A DNA stretch of 64,000 nt from Calothrix sp. NIES-3974 (GCF_002368395.1 NZ_AP018254.1:3472001-3536000), one strand, 5' to 3'. Counted from the stretch's first letter, positions 28,581 to 38,464 are shown. Numbers and translations: made by a program. The notes: a model not told the origin generated them from the letters alone.

Positions 28581-28607
28581 GAGCGCTAGGATTTTAGCGC
28601 TCTTTTT
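28581..28607 (+). terminator. Rho-independent terminator after ocp
   Basis: Stem GAGCGCTA/TAGCGCTC with a 6-base loop followed by TTTTTG, 60 bases after the ocp stop. It separates ocp from frp transcription. Confidence 0.9.
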
Positions 28608-28675
28608 GTTGGTCTGAATAACGAAATCTGATAGAGTGAATAATATAACTTAATGCGCAATTTCATTTTGACTAC

Positions 28676-28787
28676 CCATACCTCCAATTTCTCACACACA
28701 AATTACGTCTGTAGGGGAGTAGTGGGAAAGTCAACCCGTTACTCAACACTTATTTATCCTCACTTGTGATAAATACAGGTATGTGAG
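28676..28787. repeat. Diverged family C element between ocp and frp
   Basis: TTTCTCACACACAAATTACG on the left and CTTGTGATAAATACAGG on the right resemble the family C ends, with GTCAACCCGTTACTCAACAC inside. It lies in the 427-bp gap between ocp and frp. Confidence 0.6.
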
Positions 28788-28948
28788 GGTAATGTTACTA
28801 CTGCTCAGGGTTGTCTAATGCATAAGTGTGATACTTCCCTTCTAGAGTTTTCTCTAGGAGAAAGTCAAGATGAGGAAGCGGGTTTGTAGTTAAATTGCGT
28901 AGTATGTTAGTTCTATAAAATTTGTGATTTACTGATTTGACATTTGAC

Positions 28949-29275
28949 ATGCAAGCGACAAGTATAGAATGGACTGAAATCGAGAAAACCATTGCCAGGA
29001 AGGCATTTGACAAGGCTTATGCCAGGGAAACTAGTGCTTTGATTGAGGAAATTAGTTCTCAAGCGGGTGCAATTAAACAGTTAGAGCAGATTTGGAATTT
29101 GCACGACTACCTGAGTGCCAGAAGACACGAAATCGATGGGAAGTATGATTACAGGTATTCGATGTTAGTATTTGTGTTTGCGCGTTTAGTTCAGGAAGGC
29201 TGGCTACAACTGGAGGAATTGGAAGGGTTAGCAACCGATAAGCTCAAAAAAATAGCTGCTTTGTCGCGAATGTAG
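28949..29275 (+). CDS. frp: Fluorescence recovery protein
   Basis: Small helical dimer that binds the C-domain of photoactivated OCP, speeds its return to the orange form and ends phycobilisome quenching. From the ATG at 28949 it has 108 residues. The conserved block IWNLHDYLSARRHEIDGKYD contains Trp49, His52, Asp53 and Arg59, the equivalents of the residues known to matter in Synechocystis FRP (Trp50, His53, Asp54, Arg60). The in-frame TTG at 28937 adds four unconserved residues. A terminator after ocp and a long gap imply an own promoter. Confidence 0.95.
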   Translation: MQATSIEWTEIEKTIARKAFDKAYARETSALIEEISSQAGAIKQLEQIWNLHDYLSARRHEIDGKYDYRYSMLVFVFARLVQEGWLQLEELEGLATDKLKKIAALSRM

Positions 29276-29569
29276 TGGTCTTTGTCAATTGGTTATCTTC
29301 TTTGTAGGCTGAGATTATTTATCTTGTGATTTGTTGACAGTTGACTGATGACTGTTGACCTTCAAGGATTAATGATCTCAACCAATAAGCTCACCCATTG
29401 TCTGTGTCAAGTATAGGTGAGTTAATTTTTTTGTTTAAGTTTAAATGATTCGGCAGAAAAAATACTTTCTCGATTGATACTGCATTCCAGTTTCCTTGCG
29501 ACCATTTGGTAATGCAGTAACCAAACTAATCAAACTAATTCTTCCGGATTTCTCATAAATCCCTAACAC
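29276..29569. other. Spacer between frp and transposase remnant
   Basis: No gene is seen. It includes a GTTGACAGTTGACTGATGACTG stretch (seen in parts: TTGACAGTTGACTG) related to family B near 29335, and GGATTTCTCATAAATCCC at 29548, an end-like word of family C. Confidence 0.4.
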
Positions 29570-29583
29570 TTGCGGGGGATAGG

Positions 29584-30223
29584 GAGTAGAGATATGCTTC
29601 CGGGGGAATTTCCCCCAAGCTCAACTGTTTACAGCTATTACCGAAAATGGCAAAAACGTGGGATTTGGGAAGAATTAAATCATACATTGCGCGATCGCTT
29701 AAGAGAGAAAATGGGTCGTTTGGCACAGCCAAGTGCGATCGCAGCGGATAGCCAGTCGGTAAAAACGACTGAAAAAAGGGGGATGTGTACAGCTTTGATG
29801 GTGGCAAACTAACTAAAGGAAGAAAACGCCAAACAATAGTTGATAGTCTTGGTCTGTGACTCAAAGTCATCGTCAGCGAAGGAAATGCTGGAGAGAGGGT
29901 TCTTGCGGCCTATGCCTTGATGGAACTTGCCGAGGAACGTCCAGAATTATTGGAAAAAGTTGAAGTCATGGGGGTTGACTCTGGCTACGATGGTGACAAG
30001 TTTGGCTTGGCAGTTTGGTTAATGATTCCAGCTCAAGTTGAGGTAATGCACCGCAAAGAAAAACAATTTGAGGTTTTACCCAAACGTTGGCTAGTAGAAA
30101 GAACATTTGCTTGGTTTAACCAGTATCGTCGCTGAAGCAAAGATTATGAATATCTTCCTGAAATGAGTGAGGCTGCTATATATGCTGTTATGACTCCCAT
30201 TATGCTGCGTCGTTTAACCTCCT
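29584..30223 (+). pseudogene. Degenerate IS5-family transposase
   Basis: Remnant of an IS5/IS1031-type DDE transposase. Fragment one carries YYRKWQKRGIWEELNHTLR and ADSQSVKTTEKRG, with the first catalytic aspartate region. A frameshift near 29785 is followed by YSFDGGKLTKGRKRQTIVDS, an in-frame TGA at 29856, then GVDSGYDGDKFG (second aspartate region) and the C-terminal WLVERTFAWFNQYRR, with another stop at 30133 and a last piece SKDYEYLPEMSEAAIY ending near 30223. The N-terminus is short. At least three lesions mean it cannot make active enzyme. Confidence 0.92.
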
Positions 30224-30229
30224 AAAGAT

Positions 30230-30730
30230 TTACTTTATAAATGGTCTCTTACCGCTATCCCTAATTTCGACGTTGGAATTGCTAGTGCTGGAGGAGTCGG
30301 AACTAGAGTGGGAATTAGACCTGGAACTGGAATTCGCTGGGGCAATCACATTGGTATTTGTGCCACCATGTTTGATATTTTGGTTGATGTTCGGAATCGG
30401 ATAGCTATGACCACCGTGACTACCATGATTACCTTGGTGGGGTGGTCGGGATGGATGGATTTTTCTGGGAGAACCATAAATTGCTATGTTGCTGGCATCG
30501 CAACGAGGATCTAATGGTATATTGTCGTTTCTGGCTTCACAATTTATTAATTGGTTTAAAGTACCAGTTGGATTGATTGTCAAGTTTCTTCCGTTGACGA
30601 AGGTTTCTGGACCAATGGCCCTACCATTAATTTCTTGGTTGACAGTTTGGGCTAAAACTGGATTTATGGCCAATACAGCAGTAGCAGAAAAACTTACCAA
30701 ACTAATGACAGAATTTTTTGAGAATGACAT
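30230..30730 (-). CDS. Exported low-complexity protein, possibly cut at its 3' end
   Basis: I do not recognise the family. The protein starts at the ATG at 30730 (MSFSKNS), has a signal peptide ending near PVLAQT, and a small N-terminal domain with two cysteines (NCEARND, PRCDASN). The second half is Gly/His-rich (HQGNHGSHGGH) then Ser/Asn-rich, consistent with an unstructured secreted or surface protein. The stop lies only seven bases from the end of the transposase remnant, so the tail may come from insertion of that element. The His-rich stretch might bind metal. Confidence 0.65.
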   Translation of the reverse strand: MSFSKNSVISLVSFSATAVLAINPVLAQTVNQEINGRAIGPETFVNGRNLTINPTGTLNQLINCEARNDNIPLDPRCDASNIAIYGSPRKIHPSRPPHQGNHGSHGGHSYPIPNINQNIKHGGTNTNVIAPANSSSRSNSHSSSDSSSTSNSNVEIRDSGKRPFIK

Positions 30731-31159
30731 AATACCCTCCAATTAATCTAAAGTATTATGGACAAGTCGGTAGTCGTAATTTACTCACGAATACTGGGGA
30801 AACAAAAGTTTCAAAGCATGTAATCCGGATTTTTTGCAAACCCCTAAAACTTACAGGGAGTTGGGAGTAGTAGGAAAATTAACCCGTTAGTCAACGCTTA
30901 TTACTCACTCGTGAGAAATACAGGGTAGGTACCCATTAGTATTTGAACTAACTCCTTGCTGCATAACTTGGTAATTGAGGTATCTGCAACTAAGTCAAAT
31001 AATTCTGCGATCGCTTTTCCAGTTTTTAATGGTTGATAAGATTACGGCTTGGGATAATTCCGCAAATCTCGCCACCATTCATTTACAAAATCTTGATGAT
31101 ATTTTCGACTCTACCGAAATTAAAGTGAGTTATTCTCAGCAAGTTACCAACAAACCCTC
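30731..31159. repeat. Spacer with inverted family C element
   Basis: A family C copy, inverted, lies at about 30823-30926 (TTTGCAAACCCCTAAAAC to CACTCGTGAGAAATACAGG). The rest shows no gene; a 62-codon frame at 30975 has no recognisable content. Confidence 0.55.
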
Positions 31160-31426
31160 TTGATTCATTGCATTCAACGGGAAATCCAAGAAGAGTTAGG
31201 AATCAAAGTGGATGTTGGTGAACATCTAATCACCGTTGACCATACATATACAGATTTACAGGTGACGTTAACCGTTCATTACTGTCACCATCGGGAAGGT
31301 ATACCCCAACCAATCGAGTGTGAACAGTTACGGTGGGTCAAACCAGAAGAACTAAATAATTTTACTTTTCCTGAAGCTAATATAGAGATTATTGCGGCCA
31401 TCCAACGGCGAGAAAGTGGTAGATAG
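31160..31426 (+). pseudogene. Fragment of a MutT-type Nudix hydrolase
   Basis: The frame encodes the second half of a Nudix protein: REIQEELGIKV (the REx2EExGI part of the Nudix box), HTYTDLQVTLTVHYCHH, and the C-terminal ECEQLRWVKPEEL and FPEANIEIIAAI that are typical of 8-oxo-dGTPase MutT. The first half, including the glycine that opens the Nudix box and the start, is missing; the upstream DNA does not encode it in any frame I checked. It is therefore a 5'-truncated remnant. Confidence 0.75.
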
Positions 31427-31953
31427 GATTCCTTCCTTGGATGCAGTTTGCCTTGATGATAAATGGGGGGTGTGACCACTTGGTCAAACCCAAAGGAAGT
31501 AATATATAATTTGCCCACCCTGGCTAATTGTTGGTAAAACGGAGCCGTTTAATTGATAAACCGCTCCGCTTTGCTTACTTTTTTGCTTATCAAAATCAAT
31601 ATTTGTGAGTTTGTGATGCAGCCATGTTGCTTGATGCTCCTGTCCGCATTTGTCAGCAGCTTGAGTATCACGGGGTTTGTGCGACTTTCAAAGCTATCAA
31701 CCTGTCGTGTTGCCATTAGGGGTGTAGATGATGGGATGAACGTGGTGAAATCACAAGGCAAGGTTTCTATTACTTACTAACAACCCATTTTCTACCTCTG
31801 CACCCCAAGAGACCATGATCTCAACGACTAAATAAATATACCTCGACATTCAGAAATAATTTAGTTGATTGCCACTGAATGTTTCAAATGCAACTGATTT
31901 ATTTCCGCCAAGCAAGTAATATCATTCATGTGAGGTTGCCTAGGTCTTTAACT
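31427..31953. other. Non-coding stretch after the Nudix remnant
   Basis: Two overlapping opposed frames of about 70 codons exist at 31549-31780, but neither has a motif that I know or a convincing start. Short decayed coding pieces may be present (for example a frame reading DAPVRICQQLEYHG near 31638). No supported gene. Confidence 0.4.
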
Positions 31954-32190
31954 TTAATCGTTGTTCCACTGTTCACGACCGATCAAATCAGCAATGCGAT
32001 CGCGCAACAGAAAGTCGCTCTTTTCTAACTCATACTCCACACAAACCCACTCGCGAGCGGGTATAAATTGGCAAAGTGTATATATTGGCTGCTGTCGGCT
32101 CAATAATCCCTTCTGCACCAATCGACGCGCTTCATCCTGAATTACATCCAGAGAATAGTAGCTAGTAGTTGACACCGTATTTACACTCAT
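31954..32190 (-). CDS. DUF4327 family protein
   Basis: Small cyanobacterial protein of 78 residues. The pattern YSLDVIQDEARRLVQKGLL and FIPAREWVCVEYELEKSDFLLRDRIADL (seen in parts: IPAREW, ELEKSDFLLRDRI) is that of DUF4327, a family almost confined to cyanobacteria and of unknown role. Its first ATG at 32190 fits homologue lengths. It sits at the far edge of a decayed region yet looks intact. Confidence 0.85.
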   Translation of the reverse strand: MSVNTVSTTSYYSLDVIQDEARRLVQKGLLSRQQPIYTLCQFIPAREWVCVEYELEKSDFLLRDRIADLIGREQWNND

Positions 32191-33165
32191 TTGTATCTCT
32201 CACGAAGTTACACGTAAATAGTGTTCCCAGTTTTTGCTGGAAACAAACATTTTGACGAAAATTTGACAAAAATAGATTTGTGGCTGGATTTTGTAGTTTG
32301 GTATACTAAACTATTTTCATTTTGGCGTTATATATCCTCAAATTATCTAAAGATATGTTAAAAAAATCAAGCTTTCATAACAAAAATATGAAGTGTGATG
32401 CCGAAACAGAGACATATCAAGGCTTTGAATTGCGAGCATACAGATACAACATCACGAAATTAATCTTGACTCCATCAATGTCAGCTGAACCTTGGCTACA
32501 GTAAGTATGAAATTACTCTATCCAATCAACGATTTTGCGGAAAGTAAAACAACCTCTTGGTCGCCAGTACATTACTTTCAAAGAACTGCCAGATTTTGCT
32601 GACTAATTTTTATTACATAGACCACACCGTATTCGATAATTTTGATTTCTGCACGTATTATGACAGCAAAAACCGAATCTCAACAATGCTCCTATTTGCA
32701 GACTTTACTTTTGAGTTTTTAGGCCTCCTCATCTAGAGGCTAACATACATCAATTAGCACCACTGTTTACTTGTTTTTAACAAATCCTTAATCAAAAACA
32801 TGATCCCCGACGATCCCGCTTTGGGAAAACCGGGATCAATTGCGATCGCACTCAAGAATGAGACTAATTAGGATTTTTGATTAATAGATGTAATACTTTA
32901 TTGATTTATACATACAACAACAAAATATTAATTTTTATTGAGATTATCCACAGTTAACGAAGATGTATGTACTTTATATGATTTACTGATACAAGTAGAA
33001 AAGCTAGCAACGGCTTGCAGCCAAATACACTCAAGGTAGCTGGCATCGAAATAGATTTGTGGCTATTGTTTGGGAAATTCAGTTCCCAAGCAACTTTCTC
33101 GAATTAGTTTGTCTTAAGCTTGAATTTGTATATTTTGTCTGATTTAGGTGAATTTATAACCCTGA
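32191..33165. other. Long AT-rich non-coding stretch
   Basis: Almost 1 kb with no supported gene. A 60-codon frame at 32322-32504 has no known motif. A hairpin-like GATCCCGCTTTGGG / CCGGGATCA pair is near 32813-32837. Otherwise no structure is seen. Confidence 0.45.
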
Positions 33166-35523
33166 CTATTTCCGTCCCAATAAAATATAGGTCGTCATTG
33201 AACCTTTACCTTTTACCTGAATATCACCGCGTTTTTCCAATACAAATTGTTCCTTGAGGAGATTAAACGTATCTTCAGATACATGTATTTTCCCCACGAT
33301 GCCGTGAGACTCCATTCTACTAGCAATATTAACCGTATCACCCCATAGGTCATAGGTAAACTTTTTAATTCCAATTACCCCCGCAACCACCGCACCAGAA
33401 TGGATGCCAATCCGAATGCGGAAATTGAGATTATTTTCATGATTAAAATGGTTAATTTCCTCCAGCATATCAATAGCCATATTCGCGATCGCGATCGCAT
33501 GGTCATGACGACGGGTTGGTAGACCTCCGACCACCATGTAAGCATCACCAATGGTTTTGATTTTTTCCAGTTGATATCGGTCACATAGGCGGTCAAAGGC
33601 GGAAAAAATTTGATTTAATAAATTCACAAGTTGAATGGCGCTGAGTTGGGAGGATATTTCCGTAAATCCCACGATATCCGCGAACAGAACAGATACTTCT
33701 GCGAAATTTTCGGCAATATTTCCGGGTTGGGTTTTCAGACGATTGGCAATGGGTTCGGGAAGTATATTTAAAAGTAGTTTCTCCGTTTGTTGTTGTTGTT
33801 GACGCAGGGCAATTTCCGCTTCAATGCGATGGGTAATATCTCGAAAAATACCTCTAGTTACAGTGGGTTTCCCGTCAACAAATTGACAATTAATATTACC
33901 TTCTAAAATAATTTTTTTACCATCTTTGGTGACAAAAGCCGTTTCTGCCATATCAATTTTTTCACCGGACATGACCCGATAGAAAATTTGCCGACTTTGT
34001 TGTAGATAGTCTGGATGGATAATATCAAACATATTCATTTTTGCCACTTCTGCCTGGTTATAACCCATTGTGTCATACCAAGCTTTATTGACATATAAGA
34101 ACTTGCCATATACATCAATAGCTTGAATTAAATCATTGGCATTTTCAAATAAGTCGCGATACCTTTGTTCGCTGGCAAATAAAGCTTCTTCGTAATGTTT
34201 ACGTTTAATAAATTCGGCAATTTGACTACCAACCGATACCATCATTTGTAACAAATCTGCATCCGGAGCTTGGACTTCCCGACTCCAAAACACCATTACC
34301 CCAAACATCTGCTTCTCATCCGAAATCGGAAAACCAAAGGCAGCATGTAAACCCGTTGACAAAGCAACTTGCGATCGCACTGAGGAATTATCCTCTTCTT
34401 CCCGAACATCCCTCACCCATAAAGGTGTGTCCATTAACCAAATTCTTCCCGGTATCCCGATTCCTGGGGTATACATAGTTTGCCAAGTAATCGATTTAAA
34501 ATTGCGTGCATTGACGGTTCTTGATGACCAAATTTCCACACAGCGAAGAATCGGATTTACTCCTTGTTTTCTCCCCGGAATCGGTATATATTGATTAGCT
34601 GTCCACAATTCCCCCATATCCCAATCTAACCCTTGACAAATCACCCGTAAAATCTCTGGAATCGATGTTTTCAAAGGGGCTGATTCGGAAATAATTCTCG
34701 TGACAATTGATTGGGTTGCTATTCGTTGTTGTCGCAGTTTCCTTGCAGTAATATCACGTCCAACATAAACAATATCTTCATTTCCAGCTATTTTCTTTGG
34801 AACTAAAGAACAGGAAAATGCTACCAAAATTTTCTCCTGATTTTTAGTTCGACAAACAGCCTCAAAATTACGAAAATATTTATCAAATAAAGTTCGCTGT
34901 TGAATAGCTTGTTTGATAATTTGGTTTTCATCAATAATCCGAGAAATGGGCTGATTAATTAACTCCTCTTCTCCGTAGCCAAATAAATCTATGGCTGCTC
35001 GATTGATTCGCTTAATTTCTCCCGCTTTATTAGTCACAATTAAAGCATCCGCAATCGAAGCCAGCACCTGATCCATATAATTTTTATATGCCACCAACAT
35101 ACTTGATGATAGTTTGGCTTCGTTAATGCGTTGCTTAAATTGCTGGGAGACAAATACCCTCTCAGTGACATCAATAATTAAAATTGCTAATTTCCTTTCA
35201 TCTGTAGTGGGATTATCTTCCACAAAAGCATAAATATCAATATATAAATTCGGTTGATTTTCCCGACTACGGGTAATACATTCTAAGGAAAATAACTCCT
35301 CTTCCCCACTCCATAAGTGGGATAAAATATCTTCTGCACCAACTAATTCCGGAAATCCGAGGCGAATATCCTTTCCAATTGCGATTTCTTCCGGATTATC
35401 AGCAAAACGCTGAACTTGTTCCGAAAAATTAGTAATTAGCAATTGCTGATTAATCCACAATTGCTCAATTTTCCGTGGTGTATTCCGCTTGTTAAAAATT
35501 TGGTCGAGTACCTGATATTTCAT
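33166..35523 (-). CDS. PAS-GAF-PAS class III adenylate cyclase
   Basis: Soluble sensor cyclase making cAMP. Order: a diverged PAS-like N-terminus (1-140), PAS (about 150-265, LIVTNKAGEIKRINRAA), GAF (about 290-440), PAS with PAC (about 450-575, LFENANDLIQAID), then the class III cyclase domain (590-785). Metal-binding Asp616 (LFADIVGFT) and Asp660 (TIGDAYM) are present. Base-selecting residues Lys656 and Asp725 (YDLWGDTVN) are those of adenylate, not guanylate, cyclases, and the Asn/Arg pair (TVNIASRM) is intact. Anabaena has several similar cyclases. No transmembrane segment. Single gene. Confidence 0.93.
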   Translation of the reverse strand: MKYQVLDQIFNKRNTPRKIEQLWINQQLLITNFSEQVQRFADNPEEIAIGKDIRLGFPELVGAEDILSHLWSGEEELFSLECITRSRENQPNLYIDIYAFVEDNPTTDERKLAILIIDVTERVFVSQQFKQRINEAKLSSSMLVAYKNYMDQVLASIADALIVTNKAGEIKRINRAAIDLFGYGEEELINQPISRIIDENQIIKQAIQQRTLFDKYFRNFEAVCRTKNQEKILVAFSCSLVPKKIAGNEDIVYVGRDITARKLRQQRIATQSIVTRIISESAPLKTSIPEILRVICQGLDWDMGELWTANQYIPIPGRKQGVNPILRCVEIWSSRTVNARNFKSITWQTMYTPGIGIPGRIWLMDTPLWVRDVREEEDNSSVRSQVALSTGLHAAFGFPISDEKQMFGVMVFWSREVQAPDADLLQMMVSVGSQIAEFIKRKHYEEALFASEQRYRDLFENANDLIQAIDVYGKFLYVNKAWYDTMGYNQAEVAKMNMFDIIHPDYLQQSRQIFYRVMSGEKIDMAETAFVTKDGKKIILEGNINCQFVDGKPTVTRGIFRDITHRIEAEIALRQQQQQTEKLLLNILPEPIANRLKTQPGNIAENFAEVSVLFADIVGFTEISSQLSAIQLVNLLNQIFSAFDRLCDRYQLEKIKTIGDAYMVVGGLPTRRHDHAIAIANMAIDMLEEINHFNHENNLNFRIRIGIHSGAVVAGVIGIKKFTYDLWGDTVNIASRMESHGIVGKIHVSEDTFNLLKEQFVLEKRGDIQVKGKGSMTTYILLGRK

Positions 35524-36234
35524 TGCGAAAGGTGATTGACTTAGCGCTGATTAACTTAGATACATCCGCCTGGTTACAATCAATGGTGGAACACACAAAG
35601 AAGAATTTTCTCAAACCGTCACAATTGCTAGTTTCTTTCACTATTCAAGCTTGTCCGGACGGAAAACATTTATTTTGTGCTTAAAAGTCGGTTATAGGCT
35701 TTCAAAAGCTATTATCAACTGCTGAAAGTAGGATAAATACAAGGGATTTTCCCCAAAGGTCGTTCCCCTATACTGAAAGACAAAATAAGAATTTTTTTAC
35801 ACTCACCCACCTATACAAATTGATATTTCCAATTCCCTAAATATTCCATTATCATATGGCACTCAAAGAAAAGTATGCTTAATGAATGGAAGCTAACATT
35901 CAAATGTCAACACGATTTAAACAAGATAGTTTCAGCTTTGATTCTCTTGTTCAATACTCAAACTTGCAAATTATAGACAAGCCTTGAGATATTCAACCGG
36001 AAAATACTGAGACAGCTTGCATCAAAAGTGTTGTTAATTTTTGTAAAATGTATAGCTTTTGACAAAGGTTTTAAAAGTTATAACCCTAAAATTAAAGTTT
36101 GGAAATGCACCACTGAAGAAGAATGAAGATATTTTTTCAAAAAACTGGTAAATAAACAAGTATTTGGGGAGAGAAAAAAATAGTTTTAGCCGAAGTAGCC
36201 AGCAAGAGTGGTGCAAGCCCCAATTAGTGTGCAG
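35524..36234. other. Non-coding stretch between cyclase and SDR genes
   Basis: About 700 bp with no supported gene and no repeat element that I can match elsewhere in the window. The cyclase promoter must lie at its left end. Confidence 0.4.
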
Positions 36235-36930
36235 TTAAACACTACCATATACAGGTATAGCAGCACCCCGGATATCACCAGCAGCAGGGGAAGCCAGAAA
36301 ACAGATAACTTCAGCTAAAGATTGGGGTTTGACCCATTTATCAGCATCCGCACTACCCATTGCTTCCCGATTCGCAGGAGTATCGATCACGCTGGGAAGA
36401 ACCACATTCGCAGTGATATTAGTCCCTTTAGTTTCATCTGCGATCGCCTTGGTTAAGGCTACCACCCCCGCTTTAGCAGCACAATACGCAGCCAATTGTC
36501 CCACAGGTTCAACCGCACCACGAGAACCAACCGTTACAATTCGTCCGTATCCAGTTTCCCGCATTCGTCGCAAAGCATGTTTACAGCACAAAAACGTCGT
36601 ATGCAAATTTAGCTCAAAATCTGCCTTCCACGCATCAAAGCTATAGGAATCGGTTTTACCCATTGAAAACCCACCCACCAGATGAATCAACACATCAACC
36701 CGTGGCATTTCATCAATCAACCTTGCAACCACCACCTCATCGCTGAGATTCGCTGTCACAAATCGAATTCTCGCGAAATCAGCCGGATTTACATAACCCT
36801 TAAGACGTTCAACCTGTTGATAATTAACATAGGGAATCGTTATGTGGCCACCTTTTTCTAACACAGCAGGTGTCACTCCTAAACCGAGTCCACCAACACC
36901 ACCTGTTAACAAAACATGCTGATTCTTCAT
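36235..36930 (-). CDS. Short-chain dehydrogenase/reductase
   Basis: Classical-type NAD(P)-binding oxidoreductase of 231 residues in the cytoplasm. The cofactor loop TGGVGGLGLG is at residues 9-18, and the catalytic Ser136, Tyr149 and Lys153 are in the VTVGS and YCAAK segments. The NNAG-equivalent is altered to LVGGF. Substrate unknown; the 3-oxoacyl-ACP reductase subgroup is similar in shape. Start ATG at 36930. Confidence 0.88.
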   Translation of the reverse strand: MKNQHVLLTGGVGGLGLGVTPAVLEKGGHITIPYVNYQQVERLKGYVNPADFARIRFVTANLSDEVVVARLIDEMPRVDVLIHLVGGFSMGKTDSYSFDAWKADFELNLHTTFLCCKHALRRMRETGYGRIVTVGSRGAVEPVGQLAAYCAAKAGVVALTKAIADETKGTNITANVVLPSVIDTPANREAMGSADADKWVKPQSLAEVICFLASPAAGDIRGAAIPVYGSV

Positions 36931-37306
36931 TATTGCCCTACCGTAGATACACTCGCTAGAACCATTATCGCAGCATAAATGGGAGTCGGGAGTCGGGAGT
37001 CGGGAGTAGCCCTAGTTACAGTAATTTTGTGCGTATTTGGCTGATGCTCACGCTGGAGTCCAACCATGTAATATAACGTGGGCTTTAGTGCTTTGTGCCT
37101 AATTATAGATACCAATTGGAAAAAAGAGTACAACTACAACATAGATGGAAAGATGGAACCCACATACAATACTTTGGCAGCTAGCGTGCTTGCACACAAA
37201 CAGCAGACCCTAATTAGAGCAACCCTATCAAATTCATCAGAAAAACAAAAAAGCCCACTCCAGCAGGCTTTTTCTCCTCCAGCAAACATCAGGAAATTTG
37301 CGGCAA
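36931..37306. other. Spacer between SDR and response regulator genes
   Basis: No supported gene. It holds a triple GGGAGTC run (GGGAGTCGGGAGTCGGGAGT at 36979) and the terminator at 37248. Confidence 0.45.
37248..37273 (-). terminator. Rho-independent terminator of the response regulator gene
   Basis: AAAAAGCC and GGCTTTTT enclose a 10-base loop. The A-run and T-run make it usable in both directions; it lies 34 bases after the stop of the response regulator on the minus strand. Confidence 0.8.
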
Positions 37307-37870
37307 TTATTTAACTTTTTGTTTAATAAAGGTGACTACTTGAGTAAGTTGCTTTTTGAGAGTATCGATTTCGGCCTGCATTTTGGCAATTTTCTCATTC
37401 AAAGCTTGAATCTCACCACCAGAATTTCCCGCAGCAGCACCTGTATTTGGCTGAGGTTGATACGCATGTATTTGCGTAGTTTCTTGACGGGGTAATTTAG
37501 CCTTCGCCATTGCCGACTTAATGGCGCTAATTAATTGCTTTTGATCAAAAGGTTTGCCGAGAAACTCAAAATATTCAAAGGGTTCAGAAATCTTTTCCGT
37601 CACCTCTTCTTTGCGTCCCGACATAATTACCAAGGGAGTTTTACGCAAATCAGATTGAGCTTGAATTTGCTGAAAAACCTCCCATCCGCTCATCTTCGGT
37701 AGGAGAAAGTCAAGCATAATCAGGCTAAATTTTTCTTGACGAATCAAATTTAGCCCTTCTAGCCCATCCTTTGCTTCTAAAACTTGGAAGTTCCCAGGGG
37801 GTAGCATCTCGCGTACTTTGACCCTGACAACTGTAGTATCATCAATAACTAGAATTTTGTTACTTGCCAC
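37307..37870 (-). CDS. Response regulator with C-terminal coiled coil
   Basis: Receiver-only regulator of 187 residues. The acidic pair Asp10/Asp11, the phosphoacceptor Asp54 (IMLDFLLPKMSG) and the later Ser/Lys region (VIMSGRKEE, LGKPFD) form a complete receiver. After about residue 125 a proline/glutamine linker leads to a coiled coil (ALNEKIAKMQAEIDTLKKQL), probably for dimerisation or docking. There is no DNA-binding or enzymatic output domain. No histidine kinase is adjacent. Cyanobacterial pilus and phototaxis regulators such as PilG/PatA relatives have this size. Confidence 0.9.
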   Translation of the reverse strand: MASNKILVIDDTTVVRVKVREMLPPGNFQVLEAKDGLEGLNLIRQEKFSLIMLDFLLPKMSGWEVFQQIQAQSDLRKTPLVIMSGRKEEVTEKISEPFEYFEFLGKPFDQKQLISAIKSAMAKAKLPRQETTQIHAYQPQPNTGAAAGNSGGEIQALNEKIAKMQAEIDTLKKQLTQVVTFIKQKVK

Positions 37871-38110
37871 GACTACTTGCTCTAACAGATACTTTAGGTT
37901 GAAAAAATTTAAGGCGATGGAGTCATCCCACTATACCCAAAATTTACAGCTATGGGGGGATAGTAAATTCTTGGAAAAGTAAAGATTTGGTAGATGCTGG
38001 TTTAAGTGTATATGTGTATAAGTTTAATGAATCGCCAAGGGATGGCAAGGGCAAAAATACGTATGTGTTATTACGTGAGAAGCAAGTAATAATGGTAGTT
38101 ACTCCATCGG

Positions 38111-38464
38111 TCAATCCTCATCCAAGGCAGGAAAATATTCTTCAAACTTCCACAGTTGTTCGCGATTTTCTACAAACCAAATTCTGGTTTCCGGTAGCAG
38201 CTTACCCCAAATCTCTTCCGGGGGGATATTCGGCATTTCATAGCGGTACTCTGCACCCAGAGTTCGGAGATTTTCTTCCACAACGAAAGACATACCAAAT
38301 GCCTGCCAATCGACTTGAACATCAATTCCAGAAGCGCAGGAAGCAGGATTGTATACTAATTGGGCTGTGCGAATTAAATCGGCAAAATGTACAGGTTTGA
38401 GCTTGGTTAAATCAGTGATTGCCGATTGGTCAGACTGATTCGGATCAGATTCACTTGCAGGCAT
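38111..38464 (-). CDS. Conserved hypothetical protein
   Basis: I do not recognise the family by name. The 117-residue product is acidic, starts with a Ser/Asp/Gln-rich leader (1-20), and continues as a compact domain with many aromatic residues (VDWQAFGMSF, IWGKLLPETRIWFV, WKFEEYFPAL). An opposed frame covers the same DNA but looks like its shadow: it lacks a normal composition and begins in intergenic DNA. Base use is like neighbouring genes. Confidence 0.7.
   Translation of the reverse strand: MPASESDPNQSDQSAITDLTKLKPVHFADLIRTAQLVYNPASCASGIDVQVDWQAFGMSFVVEENLRTLGAEYRYEMPNIPPEEIWGKLLPETRIWFVENREQLWKFEEYFPALDED

Noticed and set aside
31549-31780. Two opposed small frames (about 70-75 codons)
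   Set aside because: Neither has a known motif, signal peptide or ribosome site; they mirror each other and lie in a decayed region.
32322-32504. 60-codon frame
   Set aside because: Only AT-rich composition and no homology that I can recognise; not supported.
37987-38400. 137-codon frame on the plus strand
   Set aside because: It starts in intergenic DNA and runs antisense through the 38111-38464 gene, whose composition looks more like a real protein; no motif was found in this frame.
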